NCBI GenBank assembly: GCA_007844125.1
Contig: CM017572.1
Location: 39,812,920 to 39,876,919, forward strand
DNA from: Sinonovacula constricta
Taxonomy: Eukaryota; Mollusca; Bivalvia; Cardiida; Solecurtidae
Direction of reading: 5' to 3'
Length of the DNA stretch: 64,000 nt
Shown: one piece after another, positions 43,474 to 55,365 of the stretch
Numbering within the stretch: position 1 is the stretch's first letter
How the letters are laid out: every line of letters begins with the position of its first letter
The notes under the pieces: generated by a model
Database searches by the model: none
Told to the model about the DNA's origin: nothing
What the model saw: only the letters and a program-made list of their open reading frames with translations
Translations under genes and position numbers: made by a program

Positions 43474-45918
43474 ATGAAGACCGCCGTTATTGCCATCCTC
43501 GCCATTGCCTGTGTGATGGGCGTTGCTTTCGGACAGTTTACCGGCTACGGCGCCCCTGTCACTGGCGGCAGTGGCATTCCTGCATGTAAGTGCATTACAG
43601 AAATAATTATGGCTTTCTTTTAAGCGTGGTATCCGACAGTTTGTAGCATGTGTTGTTGTTTTCTCTGGCAACCAAATAAATTATTGTTACTGGTTCCCGA
43701 TCGCCATGTAGAGCATAACACCCCGCTCGTCATTACAAACAATGTTTTCCTTCTACGAGCCACGCTGCACAGTCACCTATTAAACTTAGAAAACTACGTG
43801 ACAATTAAAATTTGAGATCACGTTATATGATCATCCGGGTTATCCGCTCTAAAATCACCACCGAGCTTATTGAAGTCTTGGACATTAAAAGAGATGTATT
43901 TCACGATTTGTACTGTCTAACATGTGGTCATGTAATAAACAGGCTTTAATTAAGTTATGGTGTAAGGTATTGCAGAAATTATGCACTTATTTCCCCTGTA
44001 CTGTGATAAGATGTATTATATATAAGACATAGGCAAACTGTCGCATACCTCCCTCAATGGTGGTTTCTGACAATTTATGACAGAAAAGAACAGACAAAAA
44101 AAGATTTAAAAGTTATACTACACCAAAAACTATGTGCCCTTTGGGCAATCCTGATCTTGTATACCTGTTATTGTAAGATAGTTTTAATCAAGCAAATAAT
44201 GCTATTTTAACTTTTATATTAACTATTTATTCAATTCCATTATTTGGAAGGACTTCAGAATGCCACTTTATGATTTGTTGTTGTTGTCGACATTGTTGTT
44301 GTTGTTGTTGTTGTTGCAAAGTTTAACACCAGTTCACCGTTAAACCTTCCAGTTGCCCCTCTGTTGTTATTGCTCCTCCTCTTCACCTTCTTGAACCGAT
44401 CCCAGGCCAACGCCGGAACCACCTTCATCTACGGAAACTTCTCCGCTCCGTAAGTACAACGAGTATTGCTCCATATAGAGTTTTGATTATAAGAGACATT
44501 AATAGTGTTTGACAACAAGTTCTAACAAATTAACAATTTGCCATCCCCTTAGAAATTGTCATTAAAATAATATGGCAAGTTATGGGAAAGTAAATACACG
44601 TTATTGCATGTAGTTGTTACAATTATATTGTAGATTGTTATAATCTAATATGACAGGTTTTATTGTACATGAAATTTTATCTTTATTTTTATCTTTATTT
44701 CCATTTCAATTTCATTGCAATATTATGTGCGAACATAATGCTCCGCAAAATATTGGGTTGCATTTAGGTTGGAAAAATTTAAGAGTCGCAAAGTTTGTTT
44801 AAGCTTAACAACCAACTAGACCTCCAAATTGCACGCCATGTGTTTTCGTCTGCCAGGAACACCGCATAGTACACCGATTGGCTCAATAGTGACGTAATAG
44901 TTAAATAGATATAAAGTGCGGAGCGTGTGATTCTAATGTCATATAATGTAATCGTTGGTTGAATGGTGTATTCTCCAAATATTACACTGTTATTCAACAC
45001 GGTATATTTAATATTCGATGTAATCTTAAGGTAGTAAATTACAGAAATTTCTCTTTGTATTTAGAATGTGCTGCATTCTTTCCATGTTTATTTAACAGAA
45101 AAATGGCCGTAAAAAATCAATAATGTAATGAATAAAAGCTGACGTTCGTGCTCACTTATTAATCTAAATATGTATCTCTGATATTTGTAAGAATATGCCT
45201 CAATAATATGTATAGGATCCTCTCTTTTTGTTCTCTTTACAACTATATTATAACTAGTAGAAATGAACCCAACCGTAGCCCAATTAGACCGATATTTCTA
45301 TGTGATAGTGCTATGTTAAACTATCATTTTGATTAAATATTTACACAAACGTTGTTCAATCTAAAAAGACATGTATTCCTACTTTTCATGTACTTTTATA
45401 GCCGAAACCTTAAGCTGACTCTCCTCTCCACCCTACTGTCTAACCCTAGATAAACAGTACTTCCTACACTTTTTACGTATACATTTAAACGAAAAACATA
45501 TCTGTACACTTCCTTATTCACTAAACTTTCTCTTATGCATTCTTTCACTTTAGATCTTTTCTACCATGATTCAAAACGATTTATTTTCATGCTGCATGTT
45601 TTTCTTGTTTACTTTGTAATAGAACCTAATAAAGCATTGTTTTGTATTGTATATTACATATTATATTCTACTGTCAGTACTTTTTTTCTTGTGATAAACA
45701 TATGTCCTTGTTTCAAAGTGTACAGTTAAATTATAAAATTGTTTTAGTTATAATGTTTAATATAATTATAAATGTTTATTAGAAATAATGTTATTCACTT
45801 CAATATCTGGTATATTAATCATTTCAAATAAACGTATGAAAGTATAGGCGTAGTAACCTTCAATCATAATATCTCGTTCATGCATTATTCTATTTCCATT
45901 CACAGCACTGGAAAATAG
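43474..45918 (+). CDS. small secreted or membrane peptide, 73 residues, unrecognised family
   Basis: Coding exons 43474-43585, 44353-44449 and 45906-45918 join in phase (phase 1, then phase 2), all GT-AG, and end at TAG 45916-45918. A leader exon (about 42850-42878) and acceptor TTTGTAG|CC at 43462 precede the ATG, which is 11 bases into the exon. The peptide starts MKTAVIAILAIACVMGVAFG, a clear signal peptide, then a short Gly-rich stretch (QFTGYGAPVTGGSGIPA, residues 21-37). Next comes a second hydrophobic run with seven Leu in a row (residues 39-51), then a tail NRSQANAGTTFIYGNFSAP and TGK with an N-glycosylation-type NRS at 52-54. Codon choice is C-rich at third positions, unlike the surroundings, which supports a real, well-expressed gene. 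I do not recognise the family. It could be a secreted effector, a matrix peptide or a small tail-anchored protein. Confidence 0.72.
43626..44060. mobile_element. MITE of the GGTATCCGACAGTTTG family, copy 3
   Basis: The left terminus GGTATCCGACAGTTTG is at 43629 and an inverted right terminus CAAACTGTCGCATACC at about 44035-44050. Internal blocks GTCATTACAAACAATGTTTTC and GAGCCACGCTGCAC match copy 4. It is in intron 2 of the small-peptide gene. Confidence 0.7.
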
Positions 45919-46031
45919 AAAGTGACGTCACCTTATCGACTGTCCATTCAGACGCCGTTGTTTCAAGTCAGGGTTTCCCAGCGAATGCACACCGGTCTTC
46001 ACAGTCCATATTTATTGTTTCTTGTTATGTT

Positions 46032-46037
46032 AATAAA
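46032..46037 (+). terminator. polyadenylation signal of the small-peptide gene
   Basis: AATAAA 114 bases after the stop codon, giving a short final exon of about 150 bases. Confidence 0.7.
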
Positions 46038-46195
46038 AAACGAACCCAGCAATATATGTTTGTGTTTTATGCATATTACCGACAATTTAAAATAAATTTG
46101 AGGAAGGTGGCATAAAGGCCAACCTTGATTCTTTGAATCGCTAAAGTATTTTACTTTGCTAGTTATCAATGATACAATAATAACATTATTTAAAC

Positions 46196-46682
46196 TTGGT
46201 ATCCGACAGTTTGGACCAACCTTTTTTTTAATTATACATCAAAATAAACCATTGTTACTTGAACTGATCACGCAAAATGCTGTTTATTGATGTCCTACAC
46301 CTGTCTGAAAAGCGAACCATAACGCCACAATCGTCATTTCAAACATGTATTTCTTATCAGAGCCATGCTGCACCGTTAGCTATTTTTAAACTAATAAAAC
46401 AACGTGACCACTTATGTTTTAGCTTGTCCACACGTCATCCGCTGTGACGTCGTTGTCTATTTTTAGCAGAAATCCCAATTAGTCTTTTTCAAGATTTGAA
46501 AAGAATGAACATTTAAATGTTGATTTACGAGTTTTACTGCCCTAGAAGTGAGATACTGTTGAAAATCCTCTAAACTAAAGTATGATTTTTTCTGCATAAA
46601 TTATGTACAAATACCACAAACAGAGGTCAGATATTGTTACACATATTAGGTATAGGTAAACTATCGGATACCTTCTTTAAAA
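46196..46682. mobile_element. MITE of the GGTATCCGACAGTTTG family, copy 4 (both ends)
   Basis: TTGGTATCCGACAGTTTGG on the left, TAAACTATCGGATACC on the right. The inside contains CATTTCAAACATGTATTTCT, GAGCCATGCTGCACCGTTAG and GTCTATTTTTAGCAGAAATC, all reversed in copies 1 and 2. It is the most complete member here (487 bp) and has no open frame. Confidence 0.8.
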
Positions 46683-49600
46683 TGATCTAACATAGTTGCT
46701 TAATACAGCATTCGAACATGAAAGGCATATAATATGCCGCAATGTATTTAAACTACAAATGAATCTGCAAAAAAAAATATTTTTGAGGATTCGAAAAAAT
46801 AATGCTTTTATCTTATAATTGGAAAATACATGAAATTAAAAACTTCAACAACTTTAAAATTAAACTAAATAAAATGATCTTAACTTTACGCATAGACAAC
46901 GTGTGTATGCATACAGGTCGTGTTTATTGAAAGACATGGTATACATGTATTGTTTTACATCTTGTTATGACCAGAAAATGGTTACAAACATAAAGGTGCT
47001 ATCCGTCAGTTTGCAAATAGCAAGGAAAAAAACTGTTACAGTCATGGATGTAATCGGAACTCCTCGGGTAATTCCGTCCTTGGGACAATCGTCCCTCGGA
47101 TGTATCTGGTGCAATGATACTTAAAGAAATCACGATCGTTTTGTTCGCCGGAAGTCGGATTTATATGCTTAAAATGTAGTTCGCACAGAACATAAACAAT
47201 AGAGTCGTCTGACAGCTGTGTCTTTGCTGCTCTGGGTAAATTAAGCTTGAATGATTTAAATTTGAAGCAGCCACACAGTGAAAAGTTAAAGGCATCGTAC
47301 TTTAGTGAGCTGCCATCCGAGCTGCCATCTTTGTTTTGACGTCTGTCACATAAGAAGTCCCATTTAGAGAAGTGGCCGAGGTAAAATCCGACTACCTACA
47401 TACATCCGAGAGATGATTCGTGAATTATCCGAGGTGATCCGATTGTCGTGGATGTCCGACGATGGGAATAAACATGCGCAAGGATACATAGAGAAATCAA
47501 TGTGACAATCGACAGTTATATCAAAATCATCATCAATATCAAACTTTGTTAGACTATCTTACCACTGCTTCGGGGAATTTGGGCGTAATCTGCATAAAAT
47601 CATATGTTAGTCTAAGTTAAGACGATTTTGACCACTCTCTTTATTGTTAGACAGTTTTAATCGCGAAAAACATCAGCCTAAATGTGTATTATTACAAAAT
47701 TTATCAATAATCACACTTGTGATCTCTGCTCAAAAAGATATCGATGTCAGAGTGGATTACCCGGATGGCGATATAACATGATCTTAAAAGTAATTTGTGC
47801 ATTTCAAGACATAGGCTATATGTGTGCTTTATCTTTCACTTTTTATTGTTGTTGATTTGTTAAACTATCCGGGTGTTTTTACAAATATTTATATATATTA
47901 AGCCACATGCAGTATATAAGAATAAATGACAAAGTCCTATGAGTATTGCAACATATACCAAACTCCGAAAAGGCACAGAAACAAGGTATTTCACATGCAA
48001 GCCAAGCGAAAAGTAAGAACAAATTTGTGATGAGTCATTTAAGGAAAAGAGCAAAACAACAAAAATTGTGAAAATAGAAATGGATATTTAATTAGAGTAC
48101 ATTACATTTAGTTTTGTTCTTAATCATCCGTACAATGTACAACACTAAACTATTTTAAAGGTCTCATTTGAACAGGAGTGAAGCAAGCTGGTTGTTTCCT
48201 TTGTGTTATTGTATGAGCAATATGCATCTGAACAGCTGTTTGTGGCGAATATCAACATTGCAGGAGAATAAAAATAATCATATTAATGAATTAAATGATA
48301 GGGCATGCAAACAAACAAACAAAAAACATTTAAATGTTACGTTTTTATGTCATGGTAACAATACCGTGTCGTATTGACAACAACTAAAATGGAAGAATCG
48401 ATGTAAAGTGTGTCCGCGCCATAAAAGCTATTAATTAATGCATCTAATTGGTAATTTCAAATTACAAGCACCCTTAATTAAAGACATGTAACCGTCTCTT
48501 TTGTGGTCATAGAATAAAATTGATTGCCTTGCTCGAAAATGTATTTATAGTTTTCTATTTTCGTTCTATTTTTAAAGGACTTTCTGGGTGCAAACAAATA
48601 AAGCCCGCAAATGTTTTGTTAGTTATGGATCTCCGATATGCATTAGTAACATGATTAATATTTTAGCTACTTGGTCACATTTTTGAGTAGGTACATGTCT
48701 GATAGAACCACACGCTACCCACGATAAGTGCATTTTATGCGCAGTAGATTAAAAGGTGCTAAAAAGTAACCACGTCGTTTACAACTTGGTTGTGCGGAGT
48801 CCCATTTAGTGCGGAGTCTCTTTAATGGCCATTCATTTACAGTATTGAAGCTGCATTGCGAAATTGGGTGAAGAAATGTATTTGTTATTAAAAAAATAGC
48901 AATGAAAGTATCAATAAATTACATTGAATAGTTATTTTGGCATAACTTAATGTCTACTGACAAAAACAAACATACCAATGGTGTCACATAAACACATATA
49001 AATTGAGAAAAAAAGAACAAAAGTGAAAGATTGGAAAACAATTCCACATCACACATTCGACTCTCAAATTATACATATTTTCAGTGAATAGTCCACTTTG
49101 GTTAAACAAGATTCTTCTTTTCAAACATAGTATAAAATTGCCCAAAATTTAAAACATTTTTTTCCACTAAGGTAAAAAATACATTTTTCAAATAAAGTAC
49201 TTACCCGAAATTGTCAAACTGTAAAAAAGGAAATAATGTCAAACAAAGTTTGAAAATGCAATTTTTAAAAAAGGTGTTCACAAATTATTTTAACTATGGT
49301 AACAAGAAGTTGCAAACAAAAGATGATATGAATACAGAAACACTTAAGAATTTTTCAAAAGGCTCTGCAAGTGCGTAGGAGGCTGACGTCCCAGCGACGT
49401 CGCATTTTTTACGTTTCTAACCTCTGCAATGTTCGTCCTCAAGGCTCGCCAGTCAGTATCTGAACATCTGATGCCACTCAAAAACAAATCAGCGACTGAT
49501 TTTCCTTTTTTGAATGATGGTGTTCCTATTAAAGTTAAATTCTGTGTTGGTGTGTGGCCCAGTCAATAACATTATTTGATAAGGGGTGTATGAAAACCAT

Positions 49601-50740
49601 ATCAAATACTGAAAACTTAACTTAAATGGTGACGAAAATATGGCAATAACCTGGAAAGGTTCCTGTCACATGTATAGTACTTCGCTGGCACCATGATAAA
49701 TTAACGGTTTGATTGTGTCCACTGCGAAAATGAATGCAATGTTACCGTTCTGGAATAGGCAGTCAACCTAACATAGTTAAGCTAGACCTAGCGCGACAAA
49801 AATAGTTCCACGTATTGCAAATATGGGTGTAAAACAAAAGAAAGTCACAGTTGAAATCTCGTAGCAGAACAAAATTACCAAATGTTCACTATAGTATGTC
49901 CAGCCGGTTTTAACAAGATGTAAATGTGACAATAAAATGTAACTCAAAATGAACTTCTTTATGCATAAAACTCTATCCAGAGCCCGTAGAAGTACAGCGT
50001 CCTTTGCAGCGTGTTAAAGGGACGGTTACATTAAATACCGACGAGAAGTAGAATGTGTGACATGGACATTTCCTCTTTTGTAACTGTCTGTTGCTATGTT
50101 TTGGCATTAAATTTCCTATTTTGAAGACAATCTTAATCTTCTGGTGTCAAAAGGAAACTGAAACCATGTAAAAGAACGCAAAAATCTTGAACACCTTTGC
50201 ACAATAATGGATTGCTCCACTTTTACAGGAAGTAAATATTTCATTGAATTGAAATTTGAGGGTTACCGACTGGCAGTTTGGCGGTATGTGCATTCTATGA
50301 TGCAGAATCATTTTTGCAAAGGTTGGCTTATTTGTTGGTCTTTCTGATAGACAATAAATAGCTCTTTTCTCTTATATATGGTTATGGGAGTCCACCATAA
50401 CTTGGCCATGGTGCAATTTGTTTCCAACTCTTCGCGATTCACTATAGAATATAGAACAAACTTATTTAGTGGTGTCTAACCTTATATAAGTCGCATAGGG
50501 CAATAGAGAACAATCCCCCGGGGTCTTCGTCCTCAACCTTTAACATTCTGTCTATTATATGTACACTACAATAAAAGCGAAATTGTAAAGTTTATGAAAG
50601 AGCAGTTTATCTAACACAAAAAATGCATACGATATGTTTTTCACATTGGTTGTCATTGCCTAATAAATGACTACTTTCTTAGCAGTGAATATCTCAGTGC
50701 TTGCAGCTCTTTCATTGTAGCTCACTTACCTTTTACTCTG
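46683..50740. other. intergenic region upstream of ASS1, repeats only
   Basis: Contains a family D repeat (about 47045-47160, minus), a family C repeat (47925-48055, minus) and a GCTATCCGTCAGTTTGC end-like motif at 46997 with no partner. From 48060 to 50740 I see only AT-rich sequence and small incidental frames. Confidence 0.5.
47925..48055 (-). repeat. dispersed repeat, family C
   Basis: The plus strand shows GACAAAGTCCTATGAGTATT, CACATGCAAGCCAAGCGAAA and ATTTGTGATGAGTCATTTAA, the reverse of the 33150 copy. Confidence 0.6.
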
Positions 50741-50744
50741 ATGT

Positions 50745-51187
50745 TTACCAAAGTTCTTTGCCCCCAACTGGGACTTGAACCCATGTCGTGCGACGCCAGC
50801 AGTCAGAAGAGTAACAAGTCGTGGACTCTAACACCACACACCCGCAGTTAATGCAAGAAACAATCTGTTCACCGACAATAAAGCTTCTTGCCAGCCCACG
50901 TTTACTGCTATGACTCGGATTTTCTCCGGAAATAATATCTATGTCCAAATAATCGGCTGTCAATAATTAAGGGATAATTTGAAGTGCAGTGGCAACAACA
51001 AGGTGCAATTAACAGACGTCATAAATCCCTTGGTTTAGCCCTGAACTGGTTAGTTATGGAACCGTTCGATATAATATCAAGAGCACTGTATTGGGAAAAA
51101 GTTTATACATGCACGAGTATGGTCGCTATGCTTTCCTAATATTAAGAATTTAGAGTACAGACAAATCAAAGAAAAAGAAATAGATGT

Positions 51188-51246
<59 letters not shown>

Positions 51247-51284
51247 GAGGGGGATGGGGTAGGGAGAGAGGAGAGAGAGAGAGC

Positions 51285-51350
<66 letters not shown>

Positions 51351-51410
51351 AATAGAAAATCTGAAAGAACCAAAAACACTTAGAAAGCCGATGTTTAACC
51401 CGGGTTAGGA
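50745..51410 (-). repeat. about 650-bp repeat with internal (GA)n, minus copy
   Basis: On the minus strand, from 51410 down: ACCCGGGTTAAAC, TTTTGGTTCTTTCAGATTTT, a long (CT)n tract, GACGTCTGTTAATTGCACC, TATTGACAGCCGATTATTTG and GGGCTGGCAAGAAGC, then a tRNA-like GGGTTCAAGTCC near 50770. The same order occurs on the plus strand at 56028-56725. The peptide beginning MTADYLDIDIISGENPSHSS is just a frame through both copies. Confidence 0.8.
51190..51343. repeat. (AG)n microsatellite, interrupted
   Basis: About 150 bases of AG/GA repeats broken at 51241-51262 by a G-rich stretch. Such polypurine mirror tracts can adopt triplex DNA. It is the internal tract of the repeat 50745-51410. Confidence 0.95.
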
Positions 51411-51689
51411 ATGATATCGTTTATTTCCGTAGTTTCTTTGTTATACAATCTTATTACCACACCAATCAAATTGAAAAGGTTTAAACTGATTAAACCTATA
51501 CACGTCAGGATTTCAGTCGTTCGTATATCGCATTATGATCCTCGCATGTCCGCATTTTAACTATTATTCATTAGAAAAGAACCGAATATATTACTATAAA
51601 GACTATTTCCCTTGTAAATGTGCGTAATTTCAAAAATGACCCAAATACGCGCCTTGAACTAAGACACTACACGTGGGTAGAGGTCTTTC

Positions 51690-51930
51690 AAAACGATAAA
51701 TGAATGCTATATTTAGAAACCGCGCGGACGTTAGAGTACGATTCGTATGTTATAGTCCTGATTTGAATTGAAAATACCTGTTTGTAGTGTTGTGTTAGTT
51801 GTTGTGCTTTATTTTTCACGTACATGCAGGCCATAAATAACCAGCATTTATCATGATTTTTTTCAGGCAACCATTGTTCATTTGGTTGTTGAAGGGACAA
51901 AAATGGGTCCAAACTGTCGAATACCACTTT
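51690..51930 (-). mobile_element. MITE of the GGTATCCGACAGTTTG family, copy 5 (one end)
   Basis: The right end CCAAACTGTCGAATACCAC is preceded by CAACCATTGTTCATTTGGTT, matching the terminal region of copies 3 and 4 reversed. The other end is not found. Confidence 0.55.
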
Positions 51931-52007
51931 TAACTCTTAAGTCCGATGTGGATAATCTAAGCATTGTTTAATTTTTTTTTTGCTGTCTGTATGAAGCTAG
52001 TTTAATC

Positions 52008-52252
52008 CTGGGATGGATCTATGGGGCGGGGGTGGGGGCGACACATATATGTTATCTGAAAAAATACTAAGCTTTTAAAGTATTTTTTTTCTATTGACTG
52101 GTTAGGTCGAAGTTAGGATTCCAAACTTTGTAGGTATATCCAGTATTTACTGCGATAATGTTGATTCGATCTTGATTCATACCGCGACCCACCCACCCCA
52201 CCACCACCACCACCACCACCCCGACCCCACCAAAACTTTATGGATCCGCTCC
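52008..52252. mobile_element. hAT-like MITE copy with (CCA)n
   Basis: GGATGGATCTATGGGG on the left and GGATCCGCTCCTG on the right, with AATACTAAGCTTTTAAAG and GATCTTGATTCATACC inside as in the 37181 and 42216 copies. A (CCA)n run at 52188-52222 adjoins the right end. It ends about 270 bases before the ASS1 start codon. Confidence 0.65.
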
Positions 52253-52525
52253 TGGTGAAAACCGAAATTACCCACTGATCTATACTAAGCAAGTTCAACC
52301 AATTTTTACGGGCGCTTGAATGATACGGACCAGCCAATGATACTGACAAGAGTGTCAAAGTGCACGATAAAAACGAGAAAAAAAACAACACAGACACACA
52401 AACAAACGAAAAGTATCAAGGCCAACCAATTGCGTCGCGCTGTTATTCCGATTTGCGTGTATTGCGACCATACTTAAATGCGAGCACTTTGATAGTCTCA
52501 ATAGCAATACGGATAGCAGTACAGA

Positions 52526-52630
52526 ATGTCGGAGCAGAAGACAGTCGTGTTGGCATACAGTGGTGGATTGGATACATCATGTATCCTAGTATGGCTTAAA
52601 GAACAAGGATATAATGTGGTCGCCTTCTGT
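52526..52630 (+). CDS. ASS1: argininosuccinate synthase, first coding exon (partial gene)
   Basis: 35 codons from ATG 52526 to the donor TGT|GTGAGT at 52631. The product [20 protein letters not shown] continues [14 protein letters not shown], which is nearly the N terminus of animal ASS1. SGGLDTS at residues 12-18 is the P-loop of the N-type ATP pyrophosphatase fold. ASS1 joins citrulline and aspartate using ATP to make argininosuccinate (arginine synthesis, urea and nitric-oxide cycles; cytosol). The next expected block (ANIGQ..DF) is not found up to 64000, so intron 1 is at least 11.3 kb and seems to contain the 36-bp array. The promoter lies upstream of 52526 and cannot be delimited. Confidence 0.93.
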
Positions 52631-53157
52631 GTGAGTACACCTCGTTTAAAATAATATTTTATTTTTAGATTTCATTTCTTGTACACATATTTTTGTTCCG
52701 TTCCCGCATTCAAGATAAATATTTTGTTAAAAATAAGCGAAAATGGATTATTAGATTTGAAATTTAGAAAGTAGTTAACTGTTTCTGTTTGTTCTGTGGT
52801 GTTGTTCATTGTAAAAGTTGTTGTTTTTGCTGGAGAATGTCAATTTGTTATTAAATAGAAAGAACACACTTAAAATGTTACCGAAAATAGCCGTGGAGGA
52901 AAATCCTATCTCACACTGATTCTCTCAGATGGGGAAAGTACTGGAATATTGTTCTCCTACTCGCTAAGGGGTATCCATGTATGAGTATATAACTCAAAAT
53001 CAAACAAAAATTATGTAAACAATTTTTTTTTTCCGTTCAAACATTTCTTTTTTAAAAATGTCATTTTTAATCTTATAAGTTCCAAATAGGACGATCGTAG
53101 ATTAAGTGACGATGGATGTTACTGTAAAATGATTTAAAAAGTTTAATCTATTTCATC

Positions 53158-53455
53158 TGACCGGCAGCAATAGCCCAAGTGGTAGAGCGTCGGCTTGTGG
53201 ATCGGGAGGTCGCGGGTTCAAACCCCGACCGGGTCAAACCAAAGACTTTAAAGTTGGAAATGGTGACTTCCCTCCTAACACTCGGGGCTTAGGGGACAAC
53301 ATTACGCCTGATTCGTAAGTGTCAGTATAATGGATCGGTCGGGTTCAGTCCCTGGGCAACTCATAAGTGCCCCTGTGCTATTATGGTAAAAAATGTTGCT
53401 GCACAGTATCGTCAAAAATGCCGGCAAATCCCACCCAATCCCTCTATTTCATAAC
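53158..53455 (+). repeat. tRNA-derived SINE, family A, full length
   Basis: Head: ACCGGCAGCAATAGCCCAAG, GTGGTAGAGC (A box) and GGTCGCGGGTTCAAACCCCG (B box). Body: GTCAAACCAAAGACTTTAAA and CTCGGGGCTTAGGGGACAAC, then GCCCCTGTGCTATTATGG, ending in CCCACCCAATCCC. About 300 bp, in ASS1 intron 1, same orientation as the copy at 54120. Confidence 0.9.
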
Positions 53456-53624
53456 ATGTAAAAAATCATAAAAAAGAAAGTTCCCCGAATGAGCAGTATT
53501 AGCATTAAACAACACATTTGACGCAAACGTGTAAATACTTATGCTAAATTGACAAGTGAACTCTTTTGTTTTACTTTCAATGTAATATTAATTTATCGTT
53601 TCTTCGCTGTTTCTGTCAACGTGG

Positions 53625-53760
53625 TAGTTGTTTTTGTTATCATCGTTGTTGTTGCTGTTGTTGTTGTCACTGACGCCATTGTTTGTTTGTTTTTTGTTGT
53701 TGTTTTGTTGTTGTTGTTGTTTTTGCTGCTGCTGTTGCTGCTGCTTCAAGGTAATAATTC
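53625..53760. repeat. (GTT)n / (TTG)n low-complexity run
   Basis: Interrupted GTT, TTG and GCT triplets. The Gln/Asn-rich and Leu/Val-rich frames here are translations of this run. Confidence 0.9.
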
Positions 53761-54117
53761 CCGTGGTGGTGTTGATTATTTTCTTTGCTGAGCTATTTGA
53801 AGTTCTACCTATCCTCGAATGATGATGCAATCTCGTTTTAACCGCATTATTTTTTTCTTGCATGTGTTAGTTATGTGGTGCATGATTGATACAACTCGGT
53901 CGCAGTAATGTGCAGACTCAACGCAAACAAACCCGATACCATTATGTCAATAACATGTAATACATGTACGACACCTTTGATGGTAATTCGAGTACAGCAA
54001 TTATATTTTTTCTCTATAGAGCGTAAGCGATCGCATAGTGGTTCGATGTTTTTTGGCAGATTGCTGAGTTTATAAGGTATTCAGCTGAGTATCATGTGGA
54101 AATATTACCTTTGAATA

Positions 54118-54410
54118 CACCGGCCGCAATAGCTCAGGTGGTAGAGCGTCGGCTTGCGGATCGGAAGGTCGTGGGTTCAAACCCCGGCCGGGTCAAACCA
54201 AAGACTTTAAAGTTGGTAGTAGTGGCTTCCCTCCTAACGCTCGGGGCTAAGGGGACAGCATTACGCCTGACTCGTCGGTGTCAGTATAATGGACCGGCCG
54301 GGTTCAGACTCTGGTCACCTCATTAGAGCCCCTGTGCTATAATGATAGAAATGTCGCTGCACAATATCGGCAAAAATGCCGGCTAATCCCATCCCATCCC
54401 ACCTTTGAAT
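54118..54410 (+). repeat. tRNA-derived SINE, family A, full length
   Basis: The best-preserved copy: CCGGCCGCAATAGCTCAGGT at the start pairs with GGCCGGGTC, a D-arm-like GCTCAGGTGGTAGAGC, and a T-arm GGGTTCAAACCCC. The tail is CCCATCCCATCCCA. The head could almost fold as a tRNA, but the anticodon stem is irregular and the SINE body is attached. Confidence 0.9.
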
Positions 54411-54861
54411 ATTTCTTATCCCAATGAAAACAAAGAACACTTGCATGAACGACACTAACCAGAACAGGTCCACGTGTAATTGTATTCCCTTTCAGAGGTT
54501 CTTTTACCACTGTGCCATTTTTCTTTGTGATTTTAGTATTGCCATAAACATTCAAAATTTCATACTTCCTAACCATGCTTTCCCTATTTTCGTGAAATTG
54601 GATCGCTGATAATGTTAACTTTACCAGGTTGTGGTTAAAAACTGCGTCACCTGTTTATATGTAATGGACTAGGACCAGTTTAATGTTAAATTTATTTATA
54701 ACTGTGAGTGCACGTGTTATGATTAGGCAAAAAATGTTTTCATTGCATCATGTTGTACTCTAGGACGAATCATACTATAAAAGGTTCGATAGAGTGTACC
54801 GGTACCCAGGTATAGGAAGGTTACAGGACCCGCCGCGACATATTAAGGTCGTAAAAATGGT

Positions 54862-55085
54862 CGTGGCGTTGCTCCCTTGCTAACGCTCAAGCAAATGTAA
54901 GCGTAGTACCACGACTGGTTGGCCGTATGTCAGGATAATGTGACTGGGTGTGATATCATGCCAGATGTTCACGGCATGCTATACACAGTGAAGGCAGCAC
55001 AATACACATATCTGCTTCAAGTGAGCAACATCTCCAGATAACTGAAATACGGTTAGGGGGGCGATAATCCCAATAAACAAACAAC
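54862..55085 (+). repeat. dispersed SINE-like repeat, family E, copy 5
   Basis: GCTCCCTTGCTAACGCTCAA, then GTACCACGACTGGTTGGCCG, TATACACAGTGAAGGCAGCA and CCAGATAACTGAAATACGGT, with an AATAAACAAACAAC tail. In ASS1 intron 1. Confidence 0.75.
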
Positions 55086-55283
55086 ACCACAATGGTCACC
55101 AAGCACTTGCAATGATGCAATATTACCTCATTTACACACAAAGTGATGCTGCACTTGTAACCGACTAAGCACGAAGTGTTCAGATTTTCACAAATACCAG
55201 CTGCAACTGGTAACTGTCTGCTACTGATCTGCATTACTTGTTCTCTTTTCTTATGAAAGACATGTACATATTGCATGTTTATT

Positions 55284-55365
55284 TATTTATTTAATTGGGT
55301 TTTACGACACACCGACACTTAACAGGTCATACGGCGCCGAATACAAAGTTAAATGTGAATAGAGC
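55284..55365. repeat. fragment of a GGGTTTTACGACACACCGACAC repeat
   Basis: GGGTTTTACGACACACCGAC followed by AGGTCATACGGCGCCG. I recall this motif order from mollusc repeats but cannot name the family. A poly-A-like stretch follows at 55430. Confidence 0.45.

Noticed and set aside
46990..47160. Another member of the GGTATCCGACAG MITE family
   Set aside because: Only one diverged end-like motif (GCTATCCGTCAGTTTGC) is present, with no partner end or shared interior.
51077..51379. Ser/Leu-rich minus-strand frame
   Set aside because: Direct translation of the (CT)n microsatellite.
53588..53863. Gln/Asn-rich minus-strand frame that looks prion-like
   Set aside because: It is the (GTT)n low-complexity run in an intron. 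No start context or exon structure.
54118..54192. A genuine tRNA gene
   Set aside because: The head has both boxes but an irregular anticodon stem, and is fused to a SINE body shared with other copies.
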